From NCBI GenBank assembly GCA_017307335.1, contig JAFKFJ010000193.1, forward strand, positions 1 through 37,043: a DNA stretch of 37,043 nucleotides, read 5' to 3'. The stretch comes from Alphaproteobacteria bacterium. GTDB lineage: Bacteria > Pseudomonadota > Alphaproteobacteria > Acetobacterales > Acetobacteraceae. Shown here one piece after another: positions 16,111 to 30,615 of the stretch. The position numbers and the translations under genes were made by a program. Within the stretch, counting starts at the first letter, position 1, and the number at the start of each line of letters is the position of its first letter. The notes beneath the pieces were generated by a model. It searched no databases. It was not told where the DNA came from and was given only the letters and a program-made list of their open reading frames with translations.

Positions 16111-16186
16111 TTGCGGTTTCGGTTGCGGCACGAGGCCACTCCCCCCGATAGTGCCGTTTCACCGGCGAAGCGTGGGGGCGCGCGAC

Positions 16187-17386
16187 ATGCCGCGGCGGGG
16201 ATGGAGGCTCGACGGCCAGATCGGCCGCATTCTGTTCGGCGTGTGCCTGATCATCGCCGGGCTGGTGGTAAAGCGGCTCGACGAGGACAACACCGTCATC
16301 GTCAACTACGTCTGCAACGGCGCCGCGACGTCGATCGCCTGCTACGCCGCGCGCCTCTCGTTCGTGACGCTCGGCCTCGGCGCCGTCTGGACCATCCTGA
16401 TCCTGGCCGGCGTGTTCTATGCCGTCGTCTACGACTGGATGCTCGGCGTGCTGCAGGGCCTGTTCCGCGACGTGGTGGAGCAGGCGGGCAACGTCGCCAA
16501 TGTCTGGCTGCCGCAGATCCGGGGCAACCGCCTGTCACGCGAGGAGCTGCGCCAGGTGTTCAGCGCCACGCTGGCGAGCATCATGGCCCGCGGCGAGCAG
16601 ACCGGCGCCGAGTTCGCCGAGTTCGTCTTCGACGGCATCGCCAGCCGCCCCTCGGCGACGTGGCGGCGGGGGCACCAGTCGGTGGTGACGATCGAGCAGA
16701 TCGAGCCCGCGAACCCGCTGGCCGCCCGCTATTTCCGCTACCGCGAGAGCACGGCGTTCGAGATCGTGGGCAGCGAGCCGGGCGCCTCGCACCCGTTCCG
16801 CTTCGACGCCGGGCTCGAAGCCTCCGAGGAAGAACTGGCAACGCTCGTGGGCAACTTCGAGTACGTGATCTCCTACAACTCGGTGCAGCTCAAGTTCAGC
16901 GCCGTCCGCGGCGACATCGACATGGCGCGCGTGCGCTCTGCCGCCGGATGGGAGCAGGGGGCGTTCGGCCTGCGCTATGCCAACCGTATCCTGCACTTCA
17001 AGGTGCGGCACGCGGTGCCGGTGGGCGCGCGCAGCGTCAGCATCACGGCGGACGAGACCAGCCTGATCCTGCGCTCGGACAAGGAATACGCGAAGGTCCT
17101 GAACGAGCCGTCGCTCGGCTTCACCTTCCGCCTCACCGTCCCGCCGGGCCACGAGGTGGTGCTGGCGCTCGCCTCCGTGGACCGGTTCGAGTGGCATCCG
17201 GGCCAGGCCCTCGGCAACGCCGTCGCCAGCGGCGAGCGGGATGTGCATGTCACCGCGCCCTGGTGGGCGCTGCCGGGGATCGCCGCCTTCGTTGTGTGGC
17301 GGGAGAAGCCTCCCCATGTTACCAATCCACCCCCGGCCCTCCCCGGGGCCGCCGAGAAAGGGACGCACGCCGATGTTCACCGATAG
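16187..17386 (+). CDS. Unrecognised protein with two TM segments and a large soluble domain
   Basis: I do not recognise this family. From ATG 16187, preceded by GGGGG at suitable spacing, it encodes 399 residues; a GTG at 16151 would add 12 residues without a ribosome binding site. It has two N-terminal TM segments (about 10-27 and 57-82) and between them a short loop with cysteines (YVCNGAATSIACYAA). A long region of mixed alpha/beta character follows, including a stretch rich in Glu and Phe around FEIVGSEPGASHPFRF, and a weakly hydrophobic segment APWWALPGIAAFVVW near the end. Its last 20 or so residues run toward the palindromic repeat cluster. Amino-acid composition looks like a real protein. 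No neighbour hints at its job. Confidence 0.7.
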   Translation: MPRRGWRLDGQIGRILFGVCLIIAGLVVKRLDEDNTVIVNYVCNGAATSIACYAARLSFVTLGLGAVWTILILAGVFYAVVYDWMLGVLQGLFRDVVEQAGNVANVWLPQIRGNRLSREELRQVFSATLASIMARGEQTGAEFAEFVFDGIASRPSATWRRGHQSVVTIEQIEPANPLAARYFRYRESTAFEIVGSEPGASHPFRFDAGLEASEEELATLVGNFEYVISYNSVQLKFSAVRGDIDMARVRSAAGWEQGAFGLRYANRILHFKVRHAVPVGARSVSITADETSLILRSDKEYAKVLNEPSLGFTFRLTVPPGHEVVLALASVDRFEWHPGQALGNAVASGERDVHVTAPWWALPGIAAFVVWREKPPHVTNPPPALPGAAEKGTHADVHR

Positions 17387-17428
17387 CACCCGCCTGCGCC
17401 GGCGCGTCAGCAAGGGCTGACCGCCGCC

Positions 17429-17570
17429 CCCTCACCCCGGCCCTCTCCCGCAAGCGGGAGAGGGGGTAAGTCCGCTGGTTCCCTCCCCCGCAAGCGGGCG
17501 AGACGTGAGCCCTTTGGTTCCCTCTCCCGCTGGCGGGAGAGCGTGGCGCGAAGCGCCGGGTGAGGGGCGC
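17429..17570 (+). repeat. Cluster of three palindromic hairpin repeats (REP-like), copy 1
   Basis: Three short palindromes share the core CTCTCCCGC-NN-GCGGGAGAG. Unit 1 is at 17441-17465 (11-bp stem, AA loop). Unit 2 is at 17481-17502 (imperfect). Unit 3 is at 17520-17542 (TG loop). The cluster is framed by CCCTCACCCC on the left and its near inverse GGGTGAGGGG on the right (about 17559-17568), so the whole block is itself roughly palindromic. The same elements occur at 23022-23168. It fills the gap between two plus-strand genes and could also act as a transcription terminator. Confidence 0.85.
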
Positions 17571-17629
17571 GCGGCGGAACCATGGGCGCTGCCGGCGGGT
17601 TTAGATCCCTCTGACGGAGGGATCACGCC

Positions 17630-18124
17630 ATGACCCACGGCACCTCATCGCGCCGCCCGCTGTTCGATGTGGACGCGGCGCTCGCCAACCCCAGCGCCTA
17701 TTTCGCCGAGCCCGGCGACATCCTCGCCCACCCGGCCCTCGCGCCCGACGTGCAGCGCAAGCTGCTCCACCAGTGGGAGCAGGACGCCCGCCAGCTCGCC
17801 GAGGCGGAGACCGAGGGCATGGAAGGCGGCGAGCCGAGCATGCTGCGGCGGGTGCGCGAGGCGCTCGCCACGCTCGAGGAACGTGGCGAAGCGGCGATGC
17901 GCGACGCCCCCTCCACCATCCGCAACGCCGCGCGCACCGTCGCCGGCGGCGTGCAGACCGCCGCCAGCCGGGTGCGCAACGGCGCCGCGCACACGCGCGA
18001 CGGCGTGGGCGAGGTGCGCGCGGTGATCCGCGCCCAGCCGATCACCGCCGGGCTGCTGATCTTCGCCTTCGGCTACATCGTCGGCCGGCTGGGCTCGCTG
18101 GTTCCGGGCGGCCACCGGCGATAG
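17630..18124 (+). CDS. Small alphaproteobacterial protein with a DUF883-like C-terminal membrane anchor
   Basis: This is a 164-residue protein. Residues 12-85 read FDVDAALANPSAYFAEPGDI, then a DVQRKLLHQWEQDARQLAEAETEGMEGGE block. I recognise that block as a small conserved domain seen alone in many alphaproteobacteria, of unknown role. Residues 85-138 are a long amphipathic helix region with repeated Ala/Arg/Thr (STIRNAARTVAGGVQTAASR). The end, ITAGLLIFAFGYIVGRL, is a single TM with glycine-zipper spacing, like the ElaB/YgaM/DUF883 proteins that anchor ribosome-associated factors to the membrane. GGAGGGATC precedes the ATG. The apparent joining of the two parts is unusual. Confidence 0.8.
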   Translation: MTHGTSSRRPLFDVDAALANPSAYFAEPGDILAHPALAPDVQRKLLHQWEQDARQLAEAETEGMEGGEPSMLRRVREALATLEERGEAAMRDAPSTIRNAARTVAGGVQTAASRVRNGAAHTRDGVGEVRAVIRAQPITAGLLIFAFGYIVGRLGSLVPGGHRR

Positions 18125-18139
18125 CGCGGCGGTAGCCGG

Positions 18140-18577
18140 CTACTTGTTCGGCGCGGTCAGCGTGGCACCGTCATCGGCGACGAAGATCGCGAGCAGGCTC
18201 GCCGGCTCGGTCGTGCTGGCGTTCGCGCTGATCAGGTGCTGGCTTCCCGGCGGCTCGAAGAAGCTTTCGCCCGCCTTGTAGACCCTGGCCGGCCCGGTCG
18301 CGGAGTTCTCCGAGCGGATCGCGCCCGACAGCACGTAGGCATAGACGCTGCCGGCATGATGATGCGGCGGCGATGCCTCGGCCGGGGCGTAGTGCACCAC
18401 GACTGCAGTCAGCCGCTTGCCGGGCGCGTTGGGAAGCTCGGTCGAGAACGTCACCTTCGCATGGCCGGGCGGCGGCTCGTTGGCGATCGCCGTCGGCGCG
18501 AAGCCGGCGACCGGCGCGGCGAGCAGCGCCGCCGCCAGGCTCAGCCGCCGTGCAGGCACGTGCCGCGTGGGGTGCAT
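18140..18577 (-). CDS. Exported cupin-domain protein
   Basis: This 145-residue protein has a signal peptide with an arginine-rich start (RHVPARRLSLAAALLAAPVAG) and a probable cleavage near residues 30-33. The single cupin carries a PPHHHAGSVYAYVLSG metal motif (His72-74) and a second motif ESFFEPPGSQHLIS. The role is unknown; small secreted cupins of this kind often bind a divalent metal. It lies downstream of katG on the same strand, with a strong inverted repeat between them. The start is followed by a typical leader and preceded by GAGGAGACC. Confidence 0.88.
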   Translation of the reverse strand: MHPTRHVPARRLSLAAALLAAPVAGFAPTAIANEPPPGHAKVTFSTELPNAPGKRLTAVVVHYAPAEASPPHHHAGSVYAYVLSGAIRSENSATGPARVYKAGESFFEPPGSQHLISANASTTEPASLLAIFVADDGATLTAPNK

Positions 18578-18629
18578 GATGTCGGTCTCCTCGCCGGTGA
18601 TTTTGCACGGACGCCGCCGCGACGCCCGT

Positions 18630-18672
18630 GGAAACGCAGGGCGGCGTTTCCGGTCGCCCGGAAACGCCGCCC
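18630..18672 (-). terminator. 15-bp perfect hairpin with a third competing arm, between katG and a cupin gene
   Basis: A perfect inverted repeat has arms at 18639-18653 and 18658-18672 (15 bp, four-base loop). It lies 35 bases past the katG stop and would form a stable stem in the katG transcript, though no clear U-run follows. A further GGAAACGC at 18630-18637 can pair instead with GCGTTTCC at 18644-18651, so two mutually exclusive stems are possible. It is read here as a katG terminator; attenuation of the downstream cupin gene is an alternative. Confidence 0.6.
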
Positions 18673-18706
18673 CGATCGCACGTCTCCCGCGCCGTCGGCG
18701 TCGTGA

Positions 18707-22977
<4,271 letters not shown>

Positions 22978-23021
22978 GGCGGCGCGGCAGGCGACCCCCT
23001 CTCACGCATGGGCAAACACCG

Positions 23022-23168
23022 GCCCCTCACCCGTCTCGCTTCGCTCGCCACCCTCTCCCGCAAGCGGGAGAGGGAACAGGCCGCACGCTTCGCCCCTCCC
23101 GTTTGCGGGAGAGGGAACAGGCCGCACGCTTCCCCCTCTCCCGCTTGCGGGAGAGGGTCGGGGTGAGG
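23022..23168 (+). repeat. Cluster of three palindromic hairpin repeats (REP-like), copy 2
   Basis: The same elements as at 17429-17570: unit A at 23051-23074 (perfect 11-bp stem, AA loop), unit B at 23094-23115 (imperfect) and unit C at 23134-23157 (TT loop). It is framed by CCCCTCACCC on the left and GGGGTGAGGG on the right. A 26-base direct repeat (23067-23092 and 23107-23132) links units A-B and B-C, showing internal duplication. It fills most of the gap between a cupin gene and the ABC-F gene, both on the minus strand. Confidence 0.88.
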
Positions 23169-23184
23169 GTGCGCCCAATCCGCG

Positions 23185-23586
23185 TCAGAGCGGCAGCGGC
23201 GGATTGGCGCTGTCCAGGAACTCGACCGTGACGAACGAGAGCGTGTTGGTGCCGATGTTCTCCAGGTCATGGATCATCGACTCGCCCGCCGCGTAGCTGA
23301 GATGCTTCGTGTCGCCAAGCGCGTACTCGACCTCCTGCACCCGGCCGTCGCCGTAGTGCGACCGCCCCTTGCCGCCATCGGGCGAGGTCACGGTCCAAAA
23401 ATAGTCGAGCACGTGGCGATGGAACGGCAACCGCTCGCCGGGCGCCAGGTCCAGCAGCCACACGCGCACCCGCGCGTCCTGCGAGACGAGGCGCGTGCCG
23501 ACGCGCGGGTTGGCGGTGTTCGCCGCGAGCTCGTCGCGCCGCCATTGCGGCCAGGTCGCCACCGCATCGCTGGGCATCGTATCCAT
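23185..23586 (-). CDS. Cupin-domain protein
   Basis: This is a 133-residue cytoplasmic cupin without a signal peptide. The metal motif reads PFHRHVLDYFW (His56, His58, with Asp61 where a glutamate is usual), and the second motif region is GDTKHLSYAAGESMIHDLENIG with a histidine near the usual place. The product is unknown. GGGGAGAG precedes ATG 23586. It lies 36 bases after the TIGR02302 gene on the same strand and may be the last gene of the secA-lysA transcript; the hairpin cluster after it may end transcription. Confidence 0.85.
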   Translation of the reverse strand: MDTMPSDAVATWPQWRRDELAANTANPRVGTRLVSQDARVRVWLLDLAPGERLPFHRHVLDYFWTVTSPDGGKGRSHYGDGRVQEVEYALGDTKHLSYAAGESMIHDLENIGTNTLSFVTVEFLDSANPPLPL

Positions 23587-23622
23587 CGTGCTCTCCCCTC
23601 CGCGGATCGGCCGCGCCCGTAC

Positions 23623-26334
23623 CTAGAACTGTTTGAGCAGCCGGTCGATGTAGTCCAGTTCCTGCTGCGGGCGGCCGCGCTCGGCGGCGCGGCGGCGCAG
23701 CTCGTCCTGGATCGCGCGGGTGCGCGCCCGCTCCATCTGCTCGGGCACGGTCACGTCGCCACTCTCATCCGCGCCGCTGGCGCCTTCCTGCAGGGGGCGG
23801 CCGAGCGGGTCAGTATGCCGGTCGCCGTTGCGGCCGAACTGGCCGTTGCCGTGCTGCCAGGGCCGGTTGTTCCTGCCGCCGGGGCTGTTGCCGTCGCCGC
23901 CGCGCGGATCGCCGAGCGCGGTGCCGCCACCATCCTGGTCGCTCTGCTGTCCGCCCTCCTGCTGCTCGCCGTCCCGCTGCGCGCCCTGGGCGCCGAAGGC
24001 CTGCGCCATCTGCTCGCTCATCGACTGGCCGCCCTTCTGCAGCGCCTCGATCGCGCGCTGCACCTCACCGGCGGCAGCGCCATCCTCGCCCTTGTTCAGC
24101 GACCGCGCGGCATCACGCATCGCCATGTCGGCATCGCCGAGGTTGGGCGGCACCTTGCCCATCAGCTCGCCGTATTGCTGCATGAGCTCGCCGAGCGCGC
24201 GCCGCAGCGCCTCCTGCATCCGCGCGTCACGCTTCCGCGCCGCGGCCTGCTTGTCCTGCGCTTGCTGCTCCTGCGACTGCTGATTCTGGGACTGCTGATT
24301 CTGGGACTGCTGGTCCTGTGATTGCTGATTTTGGGACTGCTCATCCTGGGGCTGCGCGCCCTGCGGCGGCGCGTCGGATGGCGGAGTGGCATCCTCCGGC
24401 GACGGCTGCGAATCGCGGGCCTGCGCGCGGTCGAGCAGGCCGCCCTCGCGCTGCACCATGTCCTGCAGCGCGTTCATCTGCTGCCGCCCGCGCGCCTGCT
24501 TCTGCGCCCGCTCGCGCGCCTGCGCGCTGCGGTGCATGGGCCGCGCCTTCTGCAACTGGTCGAGCATCTTCTCCAGCTCGGCCATACGCTTCTGCGCATC
24601 CTCCATGCGCCCCTGCTCGATCGCCTGGCGCATTTCCTCGGCGAGGCGCTGCGCCTCCTGCGGATCGATCTGGGCGCTGTTGGGATCGGCCATCTGCGCG
24701 TCGGGATCGCGGCGAAGCTGCTCGGTGAGGGCCTGGAGGTGCTTCGCGATCGCCTGCTCCAGCGCCTGCAGGCGCCGCTCGATCTCCTTCGGGTCGATCT
24801 TTTCGCCGCGGCGCTGCGCGTCGAGCGCGTCGCGCAGTTCCCGCCGCGCCTGCTCGAGCGCGCGCGCCGTGCGATCGGTGGCCCCCTCCTCCAGATGCAG
24901 CGCAAGCTGCCACAGCCGCGCCTGCACTTCCGCCACCGCCCCGTCAGCGCGGTTGTACAGGAGGTCCGCCGCGGCCGCCTGAAGGTTGATGAACCCGCCG
25001 GGGTCGTTGCGCCACACCGGCTCCAGCTCGCTCAGCCGGTCCAGTTCGGCGATGGCCGGGGCGCGCCGGTCCGGGTGGAGCGTCAGCCCCTTGCGCACCG
25101 CGATCACCGCGCGCGCGGTCGGGTTGTCGAAGCGCCGCTCGGGCAGGATGAACATGGCGTCGGCGCTGGTGCCGACGAGGCCGGGCGCGTCGCGGGCGAC
25201 GAGGCGGGCGATCACCGGCAGCCCGGCCCACGGATGCGGCGTGAGGTCCTGCACCCGCACGCCCTTGGCCTGCTTCGGTGCCCCGCCCGGCAGCGGGATG
25301 GTGACGATCAGCGGGGCCGCGTCGGGCCGCTCCCGCAGCCGAAGTTCCGCCTGCAGCGCGGTCACGCCATAGTCGTGCGAAACCTGCCAGGGCAGCTTGG
25401 TGGACGGCACCCGGCCGCCGCCGCGCGCGACCCCCGGCGGCTCCGGCCAGCGCACCACCGGCGCGGCATCGACCAGCACGGTCAGGTCCCAGGCGGCAAG
25501 CTCCGTCCCGCCCCGCCGCACCACCAGCCGCCCGCCGGCGGTCAGGTCCCGGTCGGCCTGGAAACTGGTGGCGTCGAGCTGCTGGAACGGCAGATGCGCG
25601 CCGCCCAGCGTCAGCGCCGGCGCGCCGCTGCCGCCGGAGAGGCTGATGGTCAGGTGCGACCCGGCCGGCACCGCGATCGCGCCCCCCTCCGGCCGCAGGA
25701 ACACGGGTGCGAGGTTGGTGTAGGCCGGCGGGGTGATCCAGCCCTGCAGCTCCGCGGGCGGCGTCGGCACCGTGGGCGCGAAATGCGGCACGAAGGCGCG
25801 CGCGACACGCTCCGGCGCCTCGCCGCCGGCGACAACGAGCGTTGCCGCGAGCGCCACGATCAGGCCCCCGCGCAACGCCCGCCGGTCGATCGTGGCGAGG
25901 CCCGGCCGCGGCAGGCCGACGCGCAGCCGCCCGATCTGCGCCGCCGCGCGCGCGACATGCGCCCGCCACAGCCCGTCCGCCCCCGGCAGCGCCGGCCGGT
26001 CGACGAGCGCCGCGAGCGGGCGGTGGTGCAGGCCGGAGGCCCGCTCCAGCCGCCGGTCGGCCTCGGCCTCGGTCGGCACCCGCAGGTGCCGCAGGCCGCG
26101 CACCAGCAGCCAGGCGGCCGCGGCCAGCACGGCCACGAGCACGATCAGGTGCAGCGCCGCGGGCAGCATCGACGGCAGGTCGAGCAGCGCGGCGCAGAGA
26201 TAGGCCCCGAGCACGCCCAGCGGCGGCCAGAGCGCCGGCCACAGCCGTTCGAACCCCAGCGCGGCGCGGGCCGCGAGCCGGCGGCGGCGAAGGCGGGCCG
26301 CGAAGGGCGGCTCAGCGTGCGCCGGTGCGGTCAT
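23623..26334 (-). CDS. TIGR02302/DUF4175 family membrane protein with Gln-rich low-complexity region
   Basis: This 903-residue protein is of a family found mainly in alphaproteobacteria, usually beside lysA, with unknown function. Two N-terminal TM segments (about 30-52 and 54-78) and a third (about 153-172) precede a large beta-rich domain (about 180-430). A helical, charged region follows (about 480-640), then a low-complexity stretch (661-696) of QSQNQ-type pentapeptides, a helical segment and a Gly/Gln/Asn-rich tail. The ATG overlaps the lysA stop as ATGA. The family call rests on architecture, the low-complexity region and the lysA neighbour. Confidence 0.88.
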   Translation of the reverse strand: MTAPAHAEPPFAARLRRRRLAARAALGFERLWPALWPPLGVLGAYLCAALLDLPSMLPAALHLIVLVAVLAAAAWLLVRGLRHLRVPTEAEADRRLERASGLHHRPLAALVDRPALPGADGLWRAHVARAAAQIGRLRVGLPRPGLATIDRRALRGGLIVALAATLVVAGGEAPERVARAFVPHFAPTVPTPPAELQGWITPPAYTNLAPVFLRPEGGAIAVPAGSHLTISLSGGSGAPALTLGGAHLPFQQLDATSFQADRDLTAGGRLVVRRGGTELAAWDLTVLVDAAPVVRWPEPPGVARGGGRVPSTKLPWQVSHDYGVTALQAELRLRERPDAAPLIVTIPLPGGAPKQAKGVRVQDLTPHPWAGLPVIARLVARDAPGLVGTSADAMFILPERRFDNPTARAVIAVRKGLTLHPDRRAPAIAELDRLSELEPVWRNDPGGFINLQAAAADLLYNRADGAVAEVQARLWQLALHLEEGATDRTARALEQARRELRDALDAQRRGEKIDPKEIERRLQALEQAIAKHLQALTEQLRRDPDAQMADPNSAQIDPQEAQRLAEEMRQAIEQGRMEDAQKRMAELEKMLDQLQKARPMHRSAQARERAQKQARGRQQMNALQDMVQREGGLLDRAQARDSQPSPEDATPPSDAPPQGAQPQDEQSQNQQSQDQQSQNQQSQNQQSQEQQAQDKQAAARKRDARMQEALRRALGELMQQYGELMGKVPPNLGDADMAMRDAARSLNKGEDGAAAGEVQRAIEALQKGGQSMSEQMAQAFGAQGAQRDGEQQEGGQQSDQDGGGTALGDPRGGDGNSPGGRNNRPWQHGNGQFGRNGDRHTDPLGRPLQEGASGADESGDVTVPEQMERARTRAIQDELRRRAAERGRPQQELDYIDRLLKQF
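24247..24354 (-). repeat. In-gene tandem repeat, 15-bp unit coding QSQ(N/D/E)Q
   Basis: Within the TIGR02302 gene, 108 bases encode 36 residues built from a five-residue unit, QSQNQ with variants QSQDQ, QSQEQ and QAQDK. The DNA repeats are close copies (cagtcccagaatcag and near relatives). Such repeats can change length by slippage, and any change in multiples of 15 bases keeps the frame. Confidence 0.9.
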
Positions 26335-27653
26335 GACCCCTCATCGAGGAATGCCGGCACGGATTCGCCGTGCCACAGCGCCTCCACCGGCTGGCGCGCG
26401 CGGATGGGCGCCCAGCGCGCGCCGTCGATGAGCGCGATCGGCGCCAGCGGGCGCGCGTTGTAGGTCGAGCTCATCACCGCACCATAGGCGCCGGCATCCA
26501 GGATCGCCACCCGATCGCCATCGGCGAGCGGCGGCAGGGGGCGGGCGCGCGCGAACGTGTCGGCGCTCTCGCAGACCGGCCCGACCACGTCGAGCGGCAC
26601 CGCGGCCGCCTGCGCGCGCACGGCGGCGAGCGGGACGATGCCGTGCCAGGCATCGTACATCGCCGGCCGCGCGAGGTCGTTCATCGCCGCGTCGAGCACC
26701 ACCCAGCCGTCCTTCACCCGCACCACGGTCGCCAGCAGCACGCCGGCCGGACCCACGAGCCAACGCCCGGGCTCGATCATGAGTTCGAGGTCCATCCCGG
26801 CGAACGCCGCCCGCAGCACCCCGGCGAACGCCGCCGGCACTGCCTCGGTGGGATCGCGATAGCCGATGCCGAGCCCGCCGCCGCAATCCAGCCGCGCGAC
26901 CGGGTGCCCCGCCGCGCGCAGCGTGCGCACGAGCGCGGCGGCGCGCGCGAACGCGGCGCGGTAGGGGGCGAGCGTCACGATCTGGCTGCCGATATGCAGC
27001 GCGAGCCCGACCGGGCGCAGCCCCGGCAGCGCCGCCGCCCTGGCATACAGCATATGAGCGTCGCCATATGGTATACCAAATTTGTCGCCGGCCCGCCCGG
27101 TCGTGATCTTGGGATGGGTGCCAGCGTCGACATCCGGGTTGACGCGCAGCGCCACCGGCGCGGTGCGCCCCATCGCCGCCGCCACGTCCGAAATCGCGTC
27201 GAGCTCGCGCGCGCTCTCCACGTTGAACTGCGCGATCCCCGCATCCAGCGCCGCCGCGATCTCGGCCGCGGTCTTGCCCACGCCGGAGAACACGACGCGC
27301 CCGCCGGGAATGCCGGCGCGCAGGGCGCGGGCGAGCTCCCCGCCGCTCACCACGTCCGCCCCCGCGCCGCCCCGCGCGAGGACGCGCAGCACCGCGAGAT
27401 GGTCGTTCGCCTTCACCGCGTAGTGCACGTGCGCGTCCAGCCCCGCGAGCGCCGCGGTGAGGGCGGCGAGGCGTGCGCGCATGGTGCCCGCGCCGTAGGC
27501 CCAGACCGGCGTCGCCAGCGCATCGGCGATGGCGTTGAGCGGCACGCCCTCGAACAGCAGCCCGTCCTGCGCGTGCATGCGCAGATGCGGCCGTGCCGCG
27601 ATCAGCTCGGCGATCGTGGGATCGGGATCAGCGAGCGGAACCGTCCCGAACAA
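26331..27653 (-). CDS. lysA: Diaminopimelate decarboxylase
   Basis: LysA carries out the PLP-dependent last step of lysine synthesis, meso-diaminopimelate to L-lysine plus CO2. The 440-residue product shows HYAVKAND with the PLP lysine (Lys81), the motif GDKFGIPYGDA, the glycine-rich phosphate site LDCGGGLGIGY, and GPVCESADTFAR with the active-site cysteine of the partner subunit. It also has the closing GAYGAVMSSTYNARPL. The first codon is TTG, three bases after the secA stop, with no strong ribosome binding site; coupling to secA translation would explain this. A later ATG at about residue 26 would still leave the barrel intact. The stop overlaps the TIGR02302 start. Confidence 0.95.
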   Translation of the reverse strand: MFGTVPLADPDPTIAELIAARPHLRMHAQDGLLFEGVPLNAIADALATPVWAYGAGTMRARLAALTAALAGLDAHVHYAVKANDHLAVLRVLARGGAGADVVSGGELARALRAGIPGGRVVFSGVGKTAAEIAAALDAGIAQFNVESARELDAISDVAAAMGRTAPVALRVNPDVDAGTHPKITTGRAGDKFGIPYGDAHMLYARAAALPGLRPVGLALHIGSQIVTLAPYRAAFARAAALVRTLRAAGHPVARLDCGGGLGIGYRDPTEAVPAAFAGVLRAAFAGMDLELMIEPGRWLVGPAGVLLATVVRVKDGWVVLDAAMNDLARPAMYDAWHGIVPLAAVRAQAAAVPLDVVGPVCESADTFARARPLPPLADGDRVAILDAGAYGAVMSSTYNARPLAPIALIDGARWAPIRARQPVEALWHGESVPAFLDEGS

Positions 27654-27656
27654 CGC

Positions 27657-30407
<2,751 letters not shown>

Positions 30408-30501
30408 GCGGCCCTTCCGGGATGGAACGCGGCCGCCGACACAACGCGGCCCGGGCGGGCGCGCCGCCGCCGGCCGCCCCGCGGGACCGCCCGAAGCCCG
30501 T

Positions 30502-30530
30502 GAGATAGGGCCCGCAACCGCCCCGGTCAA
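30502..30530 (-). promoter_or_regulatory. Candidate secA promoter
   Basis: On the minus strand, TTGACC (30530-30525) and TATCTC (30507-30502) are separated by 17 bases. The -35 element matches 5/6 and the -10 element 3/6. It would give a GC-rich leader of about 88 bases before secA, long enough for translational control such as is known for secA elsewhere. Confidence 0.45.
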
Positions 30531-30560
30531 CGAGGTGGCGCCAGCAAACCGGCCGCCGCC

Positions 30561-30589
30561 TTGTCGCGCGCGCCCGGTTCCGCCATACA
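30561..30589 (+). promoter_or_regulatory. Candidate promoter for the PPIase-argJ pair
   Basis: On the plus strand, TTGTCG (30561-30566) and CATACA (30584-30589) are separated by 17 bases, giving a short leader with GGAAGGA as ribosome binding site. Matches are partial (4/6 and 3/6). It is divergent from the candidate secA promoter. Confidence 0.3.
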
Positions 30590-30615
30590 GCCGGCCGGGA
30601 TTGGAAGGATCGTCC

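Noticed and set aside
16151..16186. GTG start for the unrecognised membrane protein, 12 codons upstream of the chosen ATG
   Set aside because: No ribosome binding site before the GTG; a purine-rich GGGGG stands at good distance before ATG 16187.
17429..17570. CRISPR array
   Set aside because: Only three imperfect palindromic units with short, unequal spacers and no cas genes; better read as REP-like hairpins.
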